NCBI GenBank assembly: GCA_902519325.1
Contig: CABYJU010000003.1
Location: 1-64,000 of the forward strand
DNA: 64,000 nt
From: an uncultured Pelagibacteraceae bacterium
GTDB taxonomy: Bacteria > Pseudomonadota > Alphaproteobacteria > Pelagibacterales > Pelagibacteraceae
Direction of reading: 5' to 3'
Of this stretch, positions 42,366-52,009 are shown piece by piece. Position 1 is the first letter of the stretch; each line of letters begins with the position of its first letter. The notes beneath the pieces are model-generated. The model worked only from the letters and a program-made list of their open reading frames with translations. It did no database searches and was not told the DNA's origin. A program made the position numbers and the translations under genes.

Positions 42366-44567
42366 ATGTATTTAAAATTATTAACAACAATTATCCTTTT
42401 TTTCTTATCGTTTCAATCTGCTTTTTCAAATGAAACTATACTTCCTATTAAAAAACCAGATTTAAATGAAAAAAATACAACAAAAAAAATAGCTGAAATC
42501 ATTCCTCTGCCAAAACCATCTGAAAAAGAAGATGAAATTCAAAAGGAAATAAAAATTACTACCACGGAGATATTTAAGAAAATTGATGGTGTAATAATTC
42601 CAAAAAATAAGCCTCTAATAGTTAAGGAAAAATTAAGAAAGATAAAAAAACAAAAATTTTATAGCGATAGAGATTTGAGGTATGCAAAACAGGCTATTTC
42701 ATTTATGGAGAAAAGTAATTGGAATGATGCAAAAAAAGCCGCAAGTAAAGCAAGAGCAAAATCTATTTATGATTTTATTCAATGGAGACATCTACTTACA
42801 ACTGGTAACAGGGCTACTTTTACAGAATATAAACAGTTTATCGAAAGAGTAAAAGATTATCCAAGAATAGATAGAGTTCGTTACTTAGGAGAGCATAAAA
42901 TAAATTCTAAAAATCATACTAAAAATGAAATTATACAGTGGTTCGATAAACACCCTCCTTTAAGTGGATTTGGAAAAATGATGCTAGGCGATGCTTTGTT
43001 ATCAAAAAATAAAGAGTCAGCTATAAATTTAATAAAAGAAGGATTTATTACAGCTGATTTAAGTAAAAATGATCTAATTTTTTTTAGAAAGAAATTTAAA
43101 AAATATTTGAACAGTAGTGATTATATTAAAAGAGCTGATTATTTAGCTTGGGAGAATAAATATTGGGACCTTAAAAGAATGTTAAGATATCTACCTAAAG
43201 ATTATCAACTTTTATATACAGCAAGGCAACTTTTAATGAGCAGATCTTATGGAGTTGATAGCGCTATATCAAATGTGCCTCCGAGTTTAAAAAAGGATGC
43301 AGGTTTAAATTATGATAGACTCAAATGGAGAAGGAAAAGAGGAAGAGTTGATAGTTCTTTAGAAATTTTACTAAATATCAAAAATAATAAAGACTATATG
43401 GTTCGCCCAGATAAATGGTGGGTTGAAAGATCAATAATTGCGAGATCACTTATTTATAAGAAAAGATATGAGCAAGCTTATAAAATTACAAGTAAACATG
43501 GTCTATCAGAGGGTGCCGAATTAGCTGAAGCTGAATGGATGAGTGGATGGATTGCTTTAAGTTTCTTAAAAGACCCAATTTTAGCAAAAAGTCATTTTAC
43601 TAAATTTTATAATAATGTTGGATATCCAATTAGTTTATCGAGAGGTGCTTATTGGCTTGGAAAAGCGAATTTGGCACTAAACAATAAGGAAGAAGCTGAT
43701 AAGTGGTTTAAAGAAGGTTCAAAATATCTAACAACCTATTATGGTCAATTATCTCATATGAAAATATATCCAAATAAAACTTTTGAACTTAAAGAAAGTA
43801 CTCAAGTTGATAAAAATTATGCTGAAAGTTTTTACAAAAATAAATTAGTGGCAATAGTACATTTATTAGATGAAGTAAAAAAAGATAAATATACGAAACA
43901 TATTTTAAGATTTCTAGCAAATGACAATGTTTCAGCAGGGAGTGAGGTATTAGCAGCAAAACTAGCAACTGACATCTCTAGATTTGATTTTGCTATTCAG
44001 GTTTCTAAAATAGCATCTTATCAAAAAAGGTTTCATAACAAATATAATTATCCAGTAATAAGCACTCCGAATAAAGTTGGATCAAGAAAAATACCAGAAC
44101 AAGCTTTAATATTATCTATTATAAGACAAGAAAGTGAGTTTGATATATCTGCAAGAAGTAGAGTTGGAGCACAAGGCTTAATGCAGTTGATGCCTTACAC
44201 TGCAAAGACAGTTGCTAAGCAGGCAAAAGTTTCTTATTCAAAATCTCGTTTAACAACAAGTCCTGAGTATAATATAAATTTGGGATCTTTTTATATTGCA
44301 GGTTTAATTCTTGATTATGATGGATCCTACCCTTTCGCTGTAGCAGCATATAATGCAGGACCAAAAAGAGTGAAGTATTGGAAAAAAATAAATAAAGATC
44401 CTCAAAAGAAACAAATCGATTATGTTGATTGGGTAGAACTTATTAAGTTTAAAGAGACCAGAAACTATGTTCAGAGGGTTATGGAGAATTACAATGTTTA
44501 TAGATACATTTTGTCTCAAAAACCAATACTTTTAAAAGATTTTTTTAGAAATAATCCGCTCTATTAG
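42366..44567 (+). CDS. Soluble-type lytic murein transglycosylase
   Basis: Periplasmic enzyme cleaving peptidoglycan glycan strands. A signal peptide covers about residues 1-21. A long helical-repeat region (about 90-540) forms the doughnut domain of Slt70-like enzymes. The catalytic SLT domain starts near 575: IIRQESEFD with catalytic Glu E589, RVGAQGLMQLMPYTAK, INLGSFYIAGLILDYDGSYP and VAAYNAGPKRVKYW. The 733-residue length is slightly over the family norm because of a Lys/Pro-rich N-terminal linker (about 25-95). The stop codon abuts the 3' CCA of the convergent tRNA-Ser. Confidence 0.93.
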   Translation: MYLKLLTTIILFFLSFQSAFSNETILPIKKPDLNEKNTTKKIAEIIPLPKPSEKEDEIQKEIKITTTEIFKKIDGVIIPKNKPLIVKEKLRKIKKQKFYSDRDLRYAKQAISFMEKSNWNDAKKAASKARAKSIYDFIQWRHLLTTGNRATFTEYKQFIERVKDYPRIDRVRYLGEHKINSKNHTKNEIIQWFDKHPPLSGFGKMMLGDALLSKNKESAINLIKEGFITADLSKNDLIFFRKKFKKYLNSSDYIKRADYLAWENKYWDLKRMLRYLPKDYQLLYTARQLLMSRSYGVDSAISNVPPSLKKDAGLNYDRLKWRRKRGRVDSSLEILLNIKNNKDYMVRPDKWWVERSIIARSLIYKKRYEQAYKITSKHGLSEGAELAEAEWMSGWIALSFLKDPILAKSHFTKFYNNVGYPISLSRGAYWLGKANLALNNKEEADKWFKEGSKYLTTYYGQLSHMKIYPNKTFELKESTQVDKNYAESFYKNKLVAIVHLLDEVKKDKYTKHILRFLANDNVSAGSEVLAAKLATDISRFDFAIQVSKIASYQKRFHNKYNYPVISTPNKVGSRKIPEQALILSIIRQESEFDISARSRVGAQGLMQLMPYTAKTVAKQAKVSYSKSRLTTSPEYNINLGSFYIAGLILDYDGSYPFAVAAYNAGPKRVKYWKKINKDPQKKQIDYVDWVELIKFKETRNYVQRVMENYNVYRYILSQKPILLKDFFRNNPLY

Positions 44568-44662
44568 TGGCGGAAGGAGAGGGATTCGAACCCTCGGTAC
44601 ACCTTTTCAAGCGTACGGCGGTTTAGCAAACCGCTGGTTTAAACCAGCTCACCCATCCTTCC
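44568..44662 (-). tRNA. tRNA-Ser (GCT)
   Basis: On the minus strand the acceptor stem is GGAAGGA with TCCTTCC, discriminator G and encoded CCA (44568-44570). The anticodon GCT lies at 44625-44627 in a loop closed by GGTTT/AAACC-type pairs. The long variable arm typical of Ser is present (CGTACGCTTGAAAAGGTGTACG), given here as CGTACGC and GTGTACG arms. T loop GGGTTCGAATCCC. Length 95. Confidence 0.97.
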
Positions 44663-44677
44663 ACGATAATATGTGTA

Positions 44678-44712
44678 ACTTGAAATCATTGAATATTCAA
44701 TCATATTCAAGT
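44678..44712. promoter_or_regulatory. Nested inverted repeat upstream of soxB
   Basis: The perfect palindrome ATTGAATATTCAAT (44688-44701) is flanked by outer arms ACTTGAA (44678-44684) and TTCAAGT (44706-44712). This yields four pentamers, TTGAA twice then TTCAA twice, with 9- and 10-base spacings, about one helical turn. The site ends 14 bases before the soxB ATG and has no T run, so it looks like an operator for a dimeric or tetrameric regulator rather than a terminator. Confidence 0.55.
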
Positions 44713-44726
44713 AATTTCTCCAAATT

Positions 44727-45980
44727 ATGAAAAATAAATATTCAGTATTCTCTCTAATAAAAAATGCTTTATCACAGCATGAGAATTGGCAACAAGCTTG
44801 GGGAAATCCAGAGCCAAAAAAAGAATACGATGTCATTATTGTGGGTGGTGGCGGACACGGTTTAGCTACTGCTTATTATTTAGCAAAGAAACATAATTTA
44901 AAAAATATTGCAGTCTTAGAAAAAGGTTGGATTGGTGGTGGAAATACAGGGCGTAATACTACAATCATTAGATCAAATTATTTATGGGATGCTAGTGCTG
45001 GTTTATATGATCATGCACTTAAGCTATGGGAAAATTTATCTCAAGAGCTAAACTACAATGTGATGTTCAGTCAAAGAGGTGTAATGAATTTAGCTCACAA
45101 TCTTCAAGATGTAAGAGATTTAAAAAGAAGAACACATGCTAATAGACTAAACAGAATTGATGCTGTTTGGTTAAATACTGAGGAAGTTAAAAAATTTTGC
45201 CCAATTATAAATACATCACCTGATATCAGATACCCAGTTTTGGGTGGAACATTACAAAGGAGAGCTGGAACTGCAAGACATGATGCTGTTGCCTGGGGTT
45301 ATGCAAGAGGCGCAAGCGAAATGGGTGTTGATATAATTCAAAACTGTGAAGTTAAAGGAATAAAAAGAAATGGAGATAGAGTTGAAGGATTAGAAACCAC
45401 TAAAGGATTTATAAAAACTAATAAAATTGGAGTTGTTGCAGCAGGCCACTCAAGTGTAATTGCAAATATGGCTGGATTAAAACTTCCTCTTGAAAGTAAG
45501 CCATTACAAGCATTAGTTTCAGAGCCAGTAAAACCAATTATTGATACTGTTGTAATGTCAAATGCAGTTCATGCTTATGTAAGTCAATCGGATAAAGGCG
45601 AATTAGTTATAGGTGCGGGAACAGATTCATATGTTTCATACACTCAAAGAGGTAGTCATAATATTGTTGAAGAAACTTTAAAGGCTATTTTAGAACTCTA
45701 CCCTATTTTTAGTAGAATGAAGATGTTAAGACAATGGGGAGGTATTGTTGATATATGTCCAGATGCAAGCCCTATTATAAGTAAAACTAATATAAAAGGT
45801 TTATATTTTAATTGTGGTTGGGGTACTGGTGGTTTTAAAGCTACTCCAGGATCGGGAGATTTATTTGCTCACACAATCGCAAATGACGAGCCACATAAAT
45901 TAAATGCAGCATTTAATTTAAATAGATTTGTAAGCGGTGATCTTGTTGATGAACATGGTGCTGCAGCAGTTGCACATTAG
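44727..45980 (+). CDS. soxB: Sarcosine oxidase subunit beta
   Basis: FAD subunit of the heterotetrameric sarcosine oxidase, which demethylates sarcosine to glycine and passes the carbon to tetrahydrofolate. N-terminus [21 protein letters not shown], then the dinucleotide motif [20 protein letters not shown] near 33-52, [20 protein letters not shown] (covalent-flavin family region) and the C-terminal [18 protein letters not shown]. The 417-residue length is standard. First gene of soxBDAG; the palindrome just upstream may control it. Confidence 0.96.
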   Translation: MKNKYSVFSLIKNALSQHENWQQAWGNPEPKKEYDVIIVGGGGHGLATAYYLAKKHNLKNIAVLEKGWIGGGNTGRNTTIIRSNYLWDASAGLYDHALKLWENLSQELNYNVMFSQRGVMNLAHNLQDVRDLKRRTHANRLNRIDAVWLNTEEVKKFCPIINTSPDIRYPVLGGTLQRRAGTARHDAVAWGYARGASEMGVDIIQNCEVKGIKRNGDRVEGLETTKGFIKTNKIGVVAAGHSSVIANMAGLKLPLESKPLQALVSEPVKPIIDTVVMSNAVHAYVSQSDKGELVIGAGTDSYVSYTQRGSHNIVEETLKAILELYPIFSRMKMLRQWGGIVDICPDASPIISKTNIKGLYFNCGWGTGGFKATPGSGDLFAHTIANDEPHKLNAAFNLNRFVSGDLVDEHGAAAVAH

Positions 45981-45982
45981 TA

Positions 45983-46264
45983 ATGTTTTTAATTAATTGT
46001 CCATTTTGTGGAGAGAGAGATCAAAGTGAATTTTCTTCAGGTGGTGAAGCTCATATAGTTAGACCAAAACAACCAACTGAACTTAGCGATGATGAATGGG
46101 CGGAATATCTATTTATGAGAAAAAATATTAAAGGTATTCAATTTGAAAGATGGAATCATGTTCACGGATGTAGAAAATGGTTCAACGTCGTTAGAGACAC
46201 ATCGAATGATAAAATTTTATCTGTTTATAAAATGGGTGAAAAACCTCCTGTTAATTATAAGTAA
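45983..46264 (+). CDS. soxD: Sarcosine oxidase subunit delta
   Basis: Zinc-binding small subunit of 93 residues. Ligands lie in INCPFCGERDQSEFSSGGEA near 4-23, and the C-terminal Cys in HVHGCRKWFNVVRDT near 59-73. It bridges the larger subunits in known structures. Two bases follow soxB and the last base of its stop is the first of the soxA ATG, the strict operon packing seen in other organisms. Confidence 0.95.
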   Translation: MFLINCPFCGERDQSEFSSGGEAHIVRPKQPTELSDDEWAEYLFMRKNIKGIQFERWNHVHGCRKWFNVVRDTSNDKILSVYKMGEKPPVNYK

Positions 46265-49200
46265 TGCCCAATTATAGAATTAATAAAACCGAATATATTG
46301 ATGAAACTAAGAGAGTTTCATTTAAATATGATGGCAAGACTTACTTTGGATATGAGGGTGATACCTTGGCATCTGCACTTTTGGCAAATGGTATTCATTT
46401 AGTCGGTAGAAGTTTTAAATATCACAGACCAAGGGGTATAGTTTCTTGTGGAGCAGAAGAGCCTAATGCAATTTGTCAAATTGGTAGTAAAAAAGACCTA
46501 ACAGAACCAAATGTAAGAGCTACCGAGTTAGAATTGTATGAAGGATTAGAAGCAAGTTCTCAAAATTGCTGGCCTAACGTAAAATTTGATATTGGGGGAA
46601 TTAATAACTTTATATCACCGTTAATTCCTGCAGGCTTTTATTATAAAACATTTATGTGGCCAAAAAGTTTTTGGAAAAAAGTATATGAACCATTAATACG
46701 GTTATCTGCAGGTTTAGGAAAATCTCCTACAGAACCAGATCCTGATATCTATGATCACAAACATGTTCACTACGATGTATTGGTAATTGGTGGTGGAGTT
46801 TCAGGTATTATTGCCGCAAAAATGGCTGCAAAAAATAATTTAAAAACTTTATTAGTAGATGACAAAAAAATACTTGGTGGTTCTACAATTTATCAAAATA
46901 ATGAAAATATTAAGATTGATGATAAATTATCAAGTGAATGGTTAAAAAATGAAATTCAAGAAATTAAAAAATTAAGTAATTTAACAATTAAGACAAGAAC
47001 AAGTATTGCAGCTTATCATGGATACAATTTTCTTTTAGCTAAAGAAAATTTAACAGATCATTTACCAGAGGAAAAAAAGAAAAATAAGATTAGACAACGA
47101 TTATGGAAAATAAGAGCAAAAAAAGTTGTAATATCAACTGGATCAATTGAAAGACCACTTGTATTTAATAATAATGATAGACCAGGAATATTATTATCTA
47201 ATTCAATAAACAAATACTTGGATTATTATGGTGTTACCTGTGGTGAAAACATAATATTATTTACGAATAATGATAGTGCATACGAAACTTCAATTTCACT
47301 TCATAAAAAAGGTATAAAGAATTTAATTATTGATTTAAGAAAATCTGCTAGCTCTGAACTAATCAAACAAGCAGAAAGTCTAGGAATAAAAATCTACTTC
47401 AATCATGTCGTTACAAATACTTTTGGATACAGAAAAATAAATTCATTAGAAATAATGAAACTATCGGAGGATGGAAATACAACTGTGGGTGATAAGATTA
47501 AATTAAGTTGTGATTGTTTAGGTATGAGTGGTGGATGGACACCTATGGTGCATATGCATACTCAATCTGGAGGTAAATTAGATTTTAGAGATGATGACCA
47601 GGTATTCTTACCAAAAGAAAATAGTGAAGATCAAATTTCTGTTGGTTCATGCAATGGAGATTTTGATTTAGAAAATATTATAGATAAAACAGTTAATAAA
47701 ATTAATAAATTCTTATATATAAATAATCAAGATTACAAGGATACAAAAATTATTTGCTCTAAAGAAAACGACAAAAGAAATATATGGCTATTACCAAATA
47801 AAATACCTTTAGGTAAAACAAAATGCTTTATAGATTTTCAAAATGACTCAACAGCAAAAGATATTAAATTAGCCTTAAAAGAAGGCTTTAGATCAATTGA
47901 ACATGTAAAAAGATATACAACGACTGGTATGGCAACAGATCAGGGAAAGTTATCTAATATGCACGCACTTGGGATTATAGCTGATACAGCCGGTGTAAAA
48001 ATGGGTTCATTAGGAACAACTACATTTAGGCCTCCATTTACACCATTAACTTTCGGAACACTAGTTGGAAGAAATGTTGGAAAATTTTTTGAAGTAGTAA
48101 GAAAAACATCCATGCATGAATGGCATGTGGAAAATAATGCAGAATTTGAAAATGTTGGTCAGTGGAAAAGACCCTGGTACTATCCAAAAAACGGTGAAAA
48201 TATGCATGATGCTGTTCAAAGAGAAAGTAAAGCGGCACGTGACAGTGCGGGAATCTTAGATGCATCAACTCTAGGAAAAATTGATATCCAAGGAACAGAT
48301 GCATCAGAATTTTTAAATCGAGTTTACACAAATGCTTGGTCAAAACTTGCAATCGGAAAATGTAGATACGGACTTATGTTAAACGAGGATGGTATGGTTT
48401 ATGACGACGGTGTTACTACAAGAATATCTGAAAATCATTATCTAATGACAACCACCACTGGGGGGGCCTCAAATGTATTAAGCAAACTTGAGGATTATTT
48501 ACAAACGGAGTGGCCAGAGTTAGATGTTTATTTAACATCAGTGACAGATCATTATTCTACAGCAAGTATTTGTGGTCCAAATTCAAAAAAAATCCTTAAC
48601 AAACTTTTTCCAAATTTAGATTTAAGTGATGAAAACTTCCCTCATATGTCATTTAAAGAAGATAAACTTAAAAATATAAATTGTAGAATAATGAGAATAA
48701 GTTTTACAGGTGAACTAAGCTATGAAATTAACATAGAGTCGAAATATGGACATTCATTATGGAAAATGTGTTTAGAAGCTGGGAAAGAGTTTAATTTGAC
48801 ACCTTATGGTACCGAAACAATGCACCTACTCAGAGCTGAAAAAGGTTTCATTATTGTTGGACAAGATACAGACGGCACAATGACTCCTTCAGACTTACAG
48901 ATGGATTGGATTGTAAGTAAAAAGAAATATGACTTCATTGGTAAAAGGTCTTTATATAGAAGTGATACTATTAGAGAAGATAGAAAGCAATTGGTAGGAC
49001 TACTTACAGATGATCCAAAAGAAATTTTGGAAGAAGGTGCTCAAATTGTTTCAGACGTTAAATCAAAGCCTATAGATATGCTGGGACATGTTACTTCCAG
49101 CTATTTTAGTCCAAACCTAAATAAATCAATTGCCTTAGCTGTAGTTAGGAGTGGAAAAACAATGAAAGGTCAAAAATTAATTATTCCAATGGAAAACAAA

Positions 49201-49266
49201 AATATTAATGTGACCGTTTCTGACACAATTTTTTTAGATAAGGAGAATAAAAGACTGAATGCTTGA
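46264..49266 (+). CDS. soxA: Sarcosine oxidase subunit alpha
   Basis: The 1000-residue subunit carrying NAD and the folate site. Order of parts: ferredoxin-like N-terminus (GDTLASALLANGIHLVGRSF, RPRGIVSCGAEEPNA), FAD/NAD-binding region from about 173 (YDVLVIGGGVSGIIAAKMA), a second nucleotide motif near 320, and a C-terminal aminomethyltransferase (GCV_T) half from about 610 (WYYPKNGENMHDAVQRESKA; FTGELSYEINIESKYG; TPYGTETMHLLRAEKGF). The GCV_T half transfers the methylene group to tetrahydrofolate. It overlaps soxG by 8 bases. Confidence 0.96.
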   Translation: MPNYRINKTEYIDETKRVSFKYDGKTYFGYEGDTLASALLANGIHLVGRSFKYHRPRGIVSCGAEEPNAICQIGSKKDLTEPNVRATELELYEGLEASSQNCWPNVKFDIGGINNFISPLIPAGFYYKTFMWPKSFWKKVYEPLIRLSAGLGKSPTEPDPDIYDHKHVHYDVLVIGGGVSGIIAAKMAAKNNLKTLLVDDKKILGGSTIYQNNENIKIDDKLSSEWLKNEIQEIKKLSNLTIKTRTSIAAYHGYNFLLAKENLTDHLPEEKKKNKIRQRLWKIRAKKVVISTGSIERPLVFNNNDRPGILLSNSINKYLDYYGVTCGENIILFTNNDSAYETSISLHKKGIKNLIIDLRKSASSELIKQAESLGIKIYFNHVVTNTFGYRKINSLEIMKLSEDGNTTVGDKIKLSCDCLGMSGGWTPMVHMHTQSGGKLDFRDDDQVFLPKENSEDQISVGSCNGDFDLENIIDKTVNKINKFLYINNQDYKDTKIICSKENDKRNIWLLPNKIPLGKTKCFIDFQNDSTAKDIKLALKEGFRSIEHVKRYTTTGMATDQGKLSNMHALGIIADTAGVKMGSLGTTTFRPPFTPLTFGTLVGRNVGKFFEVVRKTSMHEWHVENNAEFENVGQWKRPWYYPKNGENMHDAVQRESKAARDSAGILDASTLGKIDIQGTDASEFLNRVYTNAWSKLAIGKCRYGLMLNEDGMVYDDGVTTRISENHYLMTTTTGGASNVLSKLEDYLQTEWPELDVYLTSVTDHYSTASICGPNSKKILNKLFPNLDLSDENFPHMSFKEDKLKNINCRIMRISFTGELSYEINIESKYGHSLWKMCLEAGKEFNLTPYGTETMHLLRAEKGFIIVGQDTDGTMTPSDLQMDWIVSKKKYDFIGKRSLYRSDTIREDRKQLVGLLTDDPKEILEEGAQIVSDVKSKPIDMLGHVTSSYFSPNLNKSIALAVVRSGKTMKGQKLIIPMENKNINVTVSDTIFLDKENKRLNA

Positions 49267-49807
49267 CATTTTACATCCAAATATTTCGAATATTAATAAA
49301 AACAATATCGATATTAATTTATCTGAAGGAAAAATTAAAATTAATATCAGGGGAAAAAATAAAGAATTTTTTACCAAAGTGGGTAAAATTCTATCTATTA
49401 TTTTACCTTCTGAGTCAAATACCAGTTCATCAAATGAAAACTATGATGTTTTGTGGCTAAGTCCGGATGAATGGATGATATATTTTGATGAAAATAAAAA
49501 TTCAAATATTTTTGATCAACTTTATAAAGATATTTCGTCTTTAAATTTTGGATCAATTACTGATGTCTCTTCACAATTAATTTGCATAAATATAAAAGGA
49601 GAAAATATATTTGAATTATTATCATCTGGATCACCTTTTAATTTCGAAAAATTTAAAAATAATGTTGGTTCATCAACACAAACAATAGTAAATCATATTG
49701 ATGTAATTCTTCATCACAAGTCAAAAAATAATGTTAATTTATTTGTAAGAAGATCGTTTTCAGAACACCTTTATGATTGGTTAGTTGATAGCTCTAATTT
49801 TGTCTAA
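49259..49807 (+). CDS. soxG: Sarcosine oxidase subunit gamma
   Basis: A 182-residue divergent subunit related to GCV_T folds, contacting soxA. Weak but ordered matches: LWLSPDEWMIYFDE near 61-74, ITDVSSQLICINIKG, and the C-terminal VRRSFSEHLYDWLVD. The call depends partly on position after soxA. The last 27 bases overlap the 3' end of the convergent MATE gene. No folate gene (folD, purU) follows, unlike many sox operons. Confidence 0.87.
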   Translation: MLDILHPNISNINKNNIDINLSEGKIKINIRGKNKEFFTKVGKILSIILPSESNTSSSNENYDVLWLSPDEWMIYFDENKNSNIFDQLYKDISSLNFGSITDVSSQLICINIKGENIFELLSSGSPFNFEKFKNNVGSSTQTIVNHIDVILHHKSKNNVNLFVRRSFSEHLYDWLVDSSNFV

Positions 49808-51130
49808 TTTATAATTCAAATAAAAATAAGTATAACCAAGATACATCAGAGAGAAAATCCAATTGAATATTACCCATAACCAAAAAAATTCAGAAAAGTC
49901 AGAATTAAAATAAATTGCAGTGTAAAATACGACAAATGGAAAAATTCCATTTCGGCAAATATTAGCAATTAATGCGTTTTCAGCTTTTTTTAAAGCCATA
50001 AAAAAACCATTTGATAAAAAAAATATTGGATAAGCTGGTAGCACAAAGGCTGAAATCTCTAAATATAATTTTCCAAATTCAACGACCTCTAAATCTTTTG
50101 AAAATAATTTTGTTATCATTTCAGCACCAAAATAAATAATAAAAGAAGAAATAATCATTATAATGAAAGCATATTTTATAGCTTGGAAGTACGTTTCTTT
50201 AATTCTTAAAATATTTCGTGCACCAAAATTTTGAGCAATAATTGTGATAATTGCTGTATTTATTCCCAAGATTGGCAATAAAACCACTTGTTCTATTTTG
50301 GTGCCAGCTCCATAACCAGCTGCTGCATATTCTCCTGATAAACCTGCATATTTGAATACAATAGCAGAAGCAATAGAATAACCGCAAATTGAAATTATTA
50401 TTGGCATAGATTGAAAAAAAATATTTTTTAAAAAAAAAAATTTAGGAATAAAATAAGAAATAAGTATGTTTTTAATTAATTTACTTTTTAAAACTTTTTT
50501 AAATATGATTAAAAAAGCGACCGTTTGAGCAATTAGAGTTGCTATTGCAATACCCTTCATACCCAAAGCTGGTATGAAATAAAATCCAAATATTAAAATT
50601 GGATTTAACAATATGTTTAAAAAAAAAGATAATATTAAAGCATTTCTATAAGTTTTCGTATCACCTTCTGCATGAAGTAATGAATTTAATGCAACAACTA
50701 AAATAAAAATAAACGAACCAAGGAAAATGATATCTGTATATTGTAAGCCAAGATTTATTACCTCGTTAGTTGAACCCATTATTGAAAAAAGGTCTGATGC
50801 ATAATTTAAACCAATAAAAGTAATCAACAGAATTATCAAAAAAGAAAAGAAAATTAATTGGCAGAAATAAATTGAAGCATTTTTATTATTTTTTTCTCCA
50901 ATACTATTACCTATCAGTGATGTACCTGCAACTGTGATACCAATAGATGAGGCAATAATAATAAAATAAATTGGAAAAGATTTTGTTAAAGCTGACAAAG
51001 CTTCAGGTGATATTTTTCCTGCAAAATATGTATCAGCAATATTATATAACGTTTGAAAGAGTGTACCTACAGATGCAGGTATCGCTAATTTTTTAATTAA
51101 TTCTTTGATGTCATCACTTAATATATTCAT
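49781..51130 (-). CDS. MATE-family multidrug/toxin efflux transporter
   Basis: A 449-residue membrane protein with twelve hydrophobic segments in two MATE repeats. First repeat: LAIPASVGTLFQTLYNIADTYFAGK (as LAIPASVGTLFQ and TLYNIADTYFAG), SIGITVAGTSLIGNSIGEKN. Second: IISICGYSIASAIVFKYAGL and AGYGAGTKIEQVVLLPILGINTA (as AGYGAGTKIEQ and VVLLPILGINTA). These sodium- or proton-driven exporters cannot be assigned a substrate from sequence. Four bases separate it from trhO upstream. Confidence 0.9.
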   Translation of the reverse strand: MNILSDDIKELIKKLAIPASVGTLFQTLYNIADTYFAGKISPEALSALTKSFPIYFIIIASSIGITVAGTSLIGNSIGEKNNKNASIYFCQLIFFSFLIILLITFIGLNYASDLFSIMGSTNEVINLGLQYTDIIFLGSFIFILVVALNSLLHAEGDTKTYRNALILSFFLNILLNPILIFGFYFIPALGMKGIAIATLIAQTVAFLIIFKKVLKSKLIKNILISYFIPKFFFLKNIFFQSMPIIISICGYSIASAIVFKYAGLSGEYAAAGYGAGTKIEQVVLLPILGINTAIITIIAQNFGARNILRIKETYFQAIKYAFIIMIISSFIIYFGAEMITKLFSKDLEVVEFGKLYLEISAFVLPAYPIFFLSNGFFMALKKAENALIANICRNGIFPFVVFYTAIYFNSDFSEFFWLWVIFNWIFSLMYLGYTYFYLNYKLDKIRAIN

Positions 51131-51134
51131 GATA

Positions 51135-52007
51135 TTATTTTTTTGAATTTATCATTTGATTGTGCCTCATTGTGAAGCGTTTTATTTGATCATTTGTCAA
51201 TTTATCAAAACAATTTGGACATGATAGGCCAACTTTATACTTTTTTGATTTGGTTAGTTTTTTATGCAATGGCATTCTACAACCACCACAAACAGTATAA
51301 TTCCCAATTTCTAGGTTTTTTTTAATAGTAACTCTTTTATCAAAAACAAAACATTCACCATTCCACTTACTTTTTTTTGGATCAGTTTTGTTAAGATAAT
51401 TTAAGATACCACCCTTAAGCATATAAACATTTTTAAAACCTTTATTATTAAGATAATTAGACGCTTTTTCACACCTGATACCTCCAGTGCAAAACATCCC
51501 TATTGATTCATCTTTATTAAATTTTGATAAATAATTTTTAAAATCTCTAAAATTTTTAGTTTCTGGATTAAGTGCATTTTTAAATGTACCAATCTTATAT
51601 TCAAAAGGTTTTCTGGCATCAATCAGTTTAATATTTTTTTTAGATATAAATTCGTCCCATTTTTTAGGTGATAAATATTTCTTATTAAAAAAATTTTTAA
51701 AATTAATTTTTTCATTAATTGGAACTACTTCACCTTTTATTTTAACTTTATTTTTTGAGTATGGTAATATTTTTGAGTTAAATTTATTTTGAATATCAAA
51801 TTTATCAATTGATAAGATATTCTTTATTTTTGTAATTGTAAGTTTAATTTTTTTATGACTACCTGATATTGTACCATTAATTCCTTCAGGAGATAATATT
51901 ATAAGACCTTTAATATCAAGCTTATTTGTTTCTTTTAAAATATTTTTTTTAATAATTTTTAATTTATTAAGTTTTGATATTTTATAAAAAGATAGGATTT
52001 CAAACAT
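51135..52007 (-). CDS. trhO: tRNA uridine(34) hydroxylase TrhO (rhodanese-like)
   Basis: Oxygen-dependent hydroxylation of wobble uridine 34 in certain tRNAs. The order is an acylphosphatase-like N-terminal domain (GLIILSPEGINGTISGSHK), then a rhodanese domain (about 115-215) with LIDARKPFEYKIGTFKNALN and the active Cys in MFCTGGIRCEKASNYL. A C-terminal zinc-like patch has VCGGCRMPLHKK and LSCPNCFDKL. I start at the ATG of MFEILSFYK, giving 290 residues; the TTG four codons earlier would overlap the upstream methyltransferase. Confidence 0.92.
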   Translation of the reverse strand: MFEILSFYKISKLNKLKIIKKNILKETNKLDIKGLIILSPEGINGTISGSHKKIKLTITKIKNILSIDKFDIQNKFNSKILPYSKNKVKIKGEVVPINEKINFKNFFNKKYLSPKKWDEFISKKNIKLIDARKPFEYKIGTFKNALNPETKNFRDFKNYLSKFNKDESIGMFCTGGIRCEKASNYLNNKGFKNVYMLKGGILNYLNKTDPKKSKWNGECFVFDKRVTIKKNLEIGNYTVCGGCRMPLHKKLTKSKKYKVGLSCPNCFDKLTNDQIKRFTMRHNQMINSKK

Positions 52008-52009
52008 AA

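Noticed and set aside
44639-44836. 65-codon minus-strand frame over tRNA-Ser and the start of soxB
   Set aside because: It overlaps the tRNA and the well-supported soxB N-terminus; it is a shadow frame.
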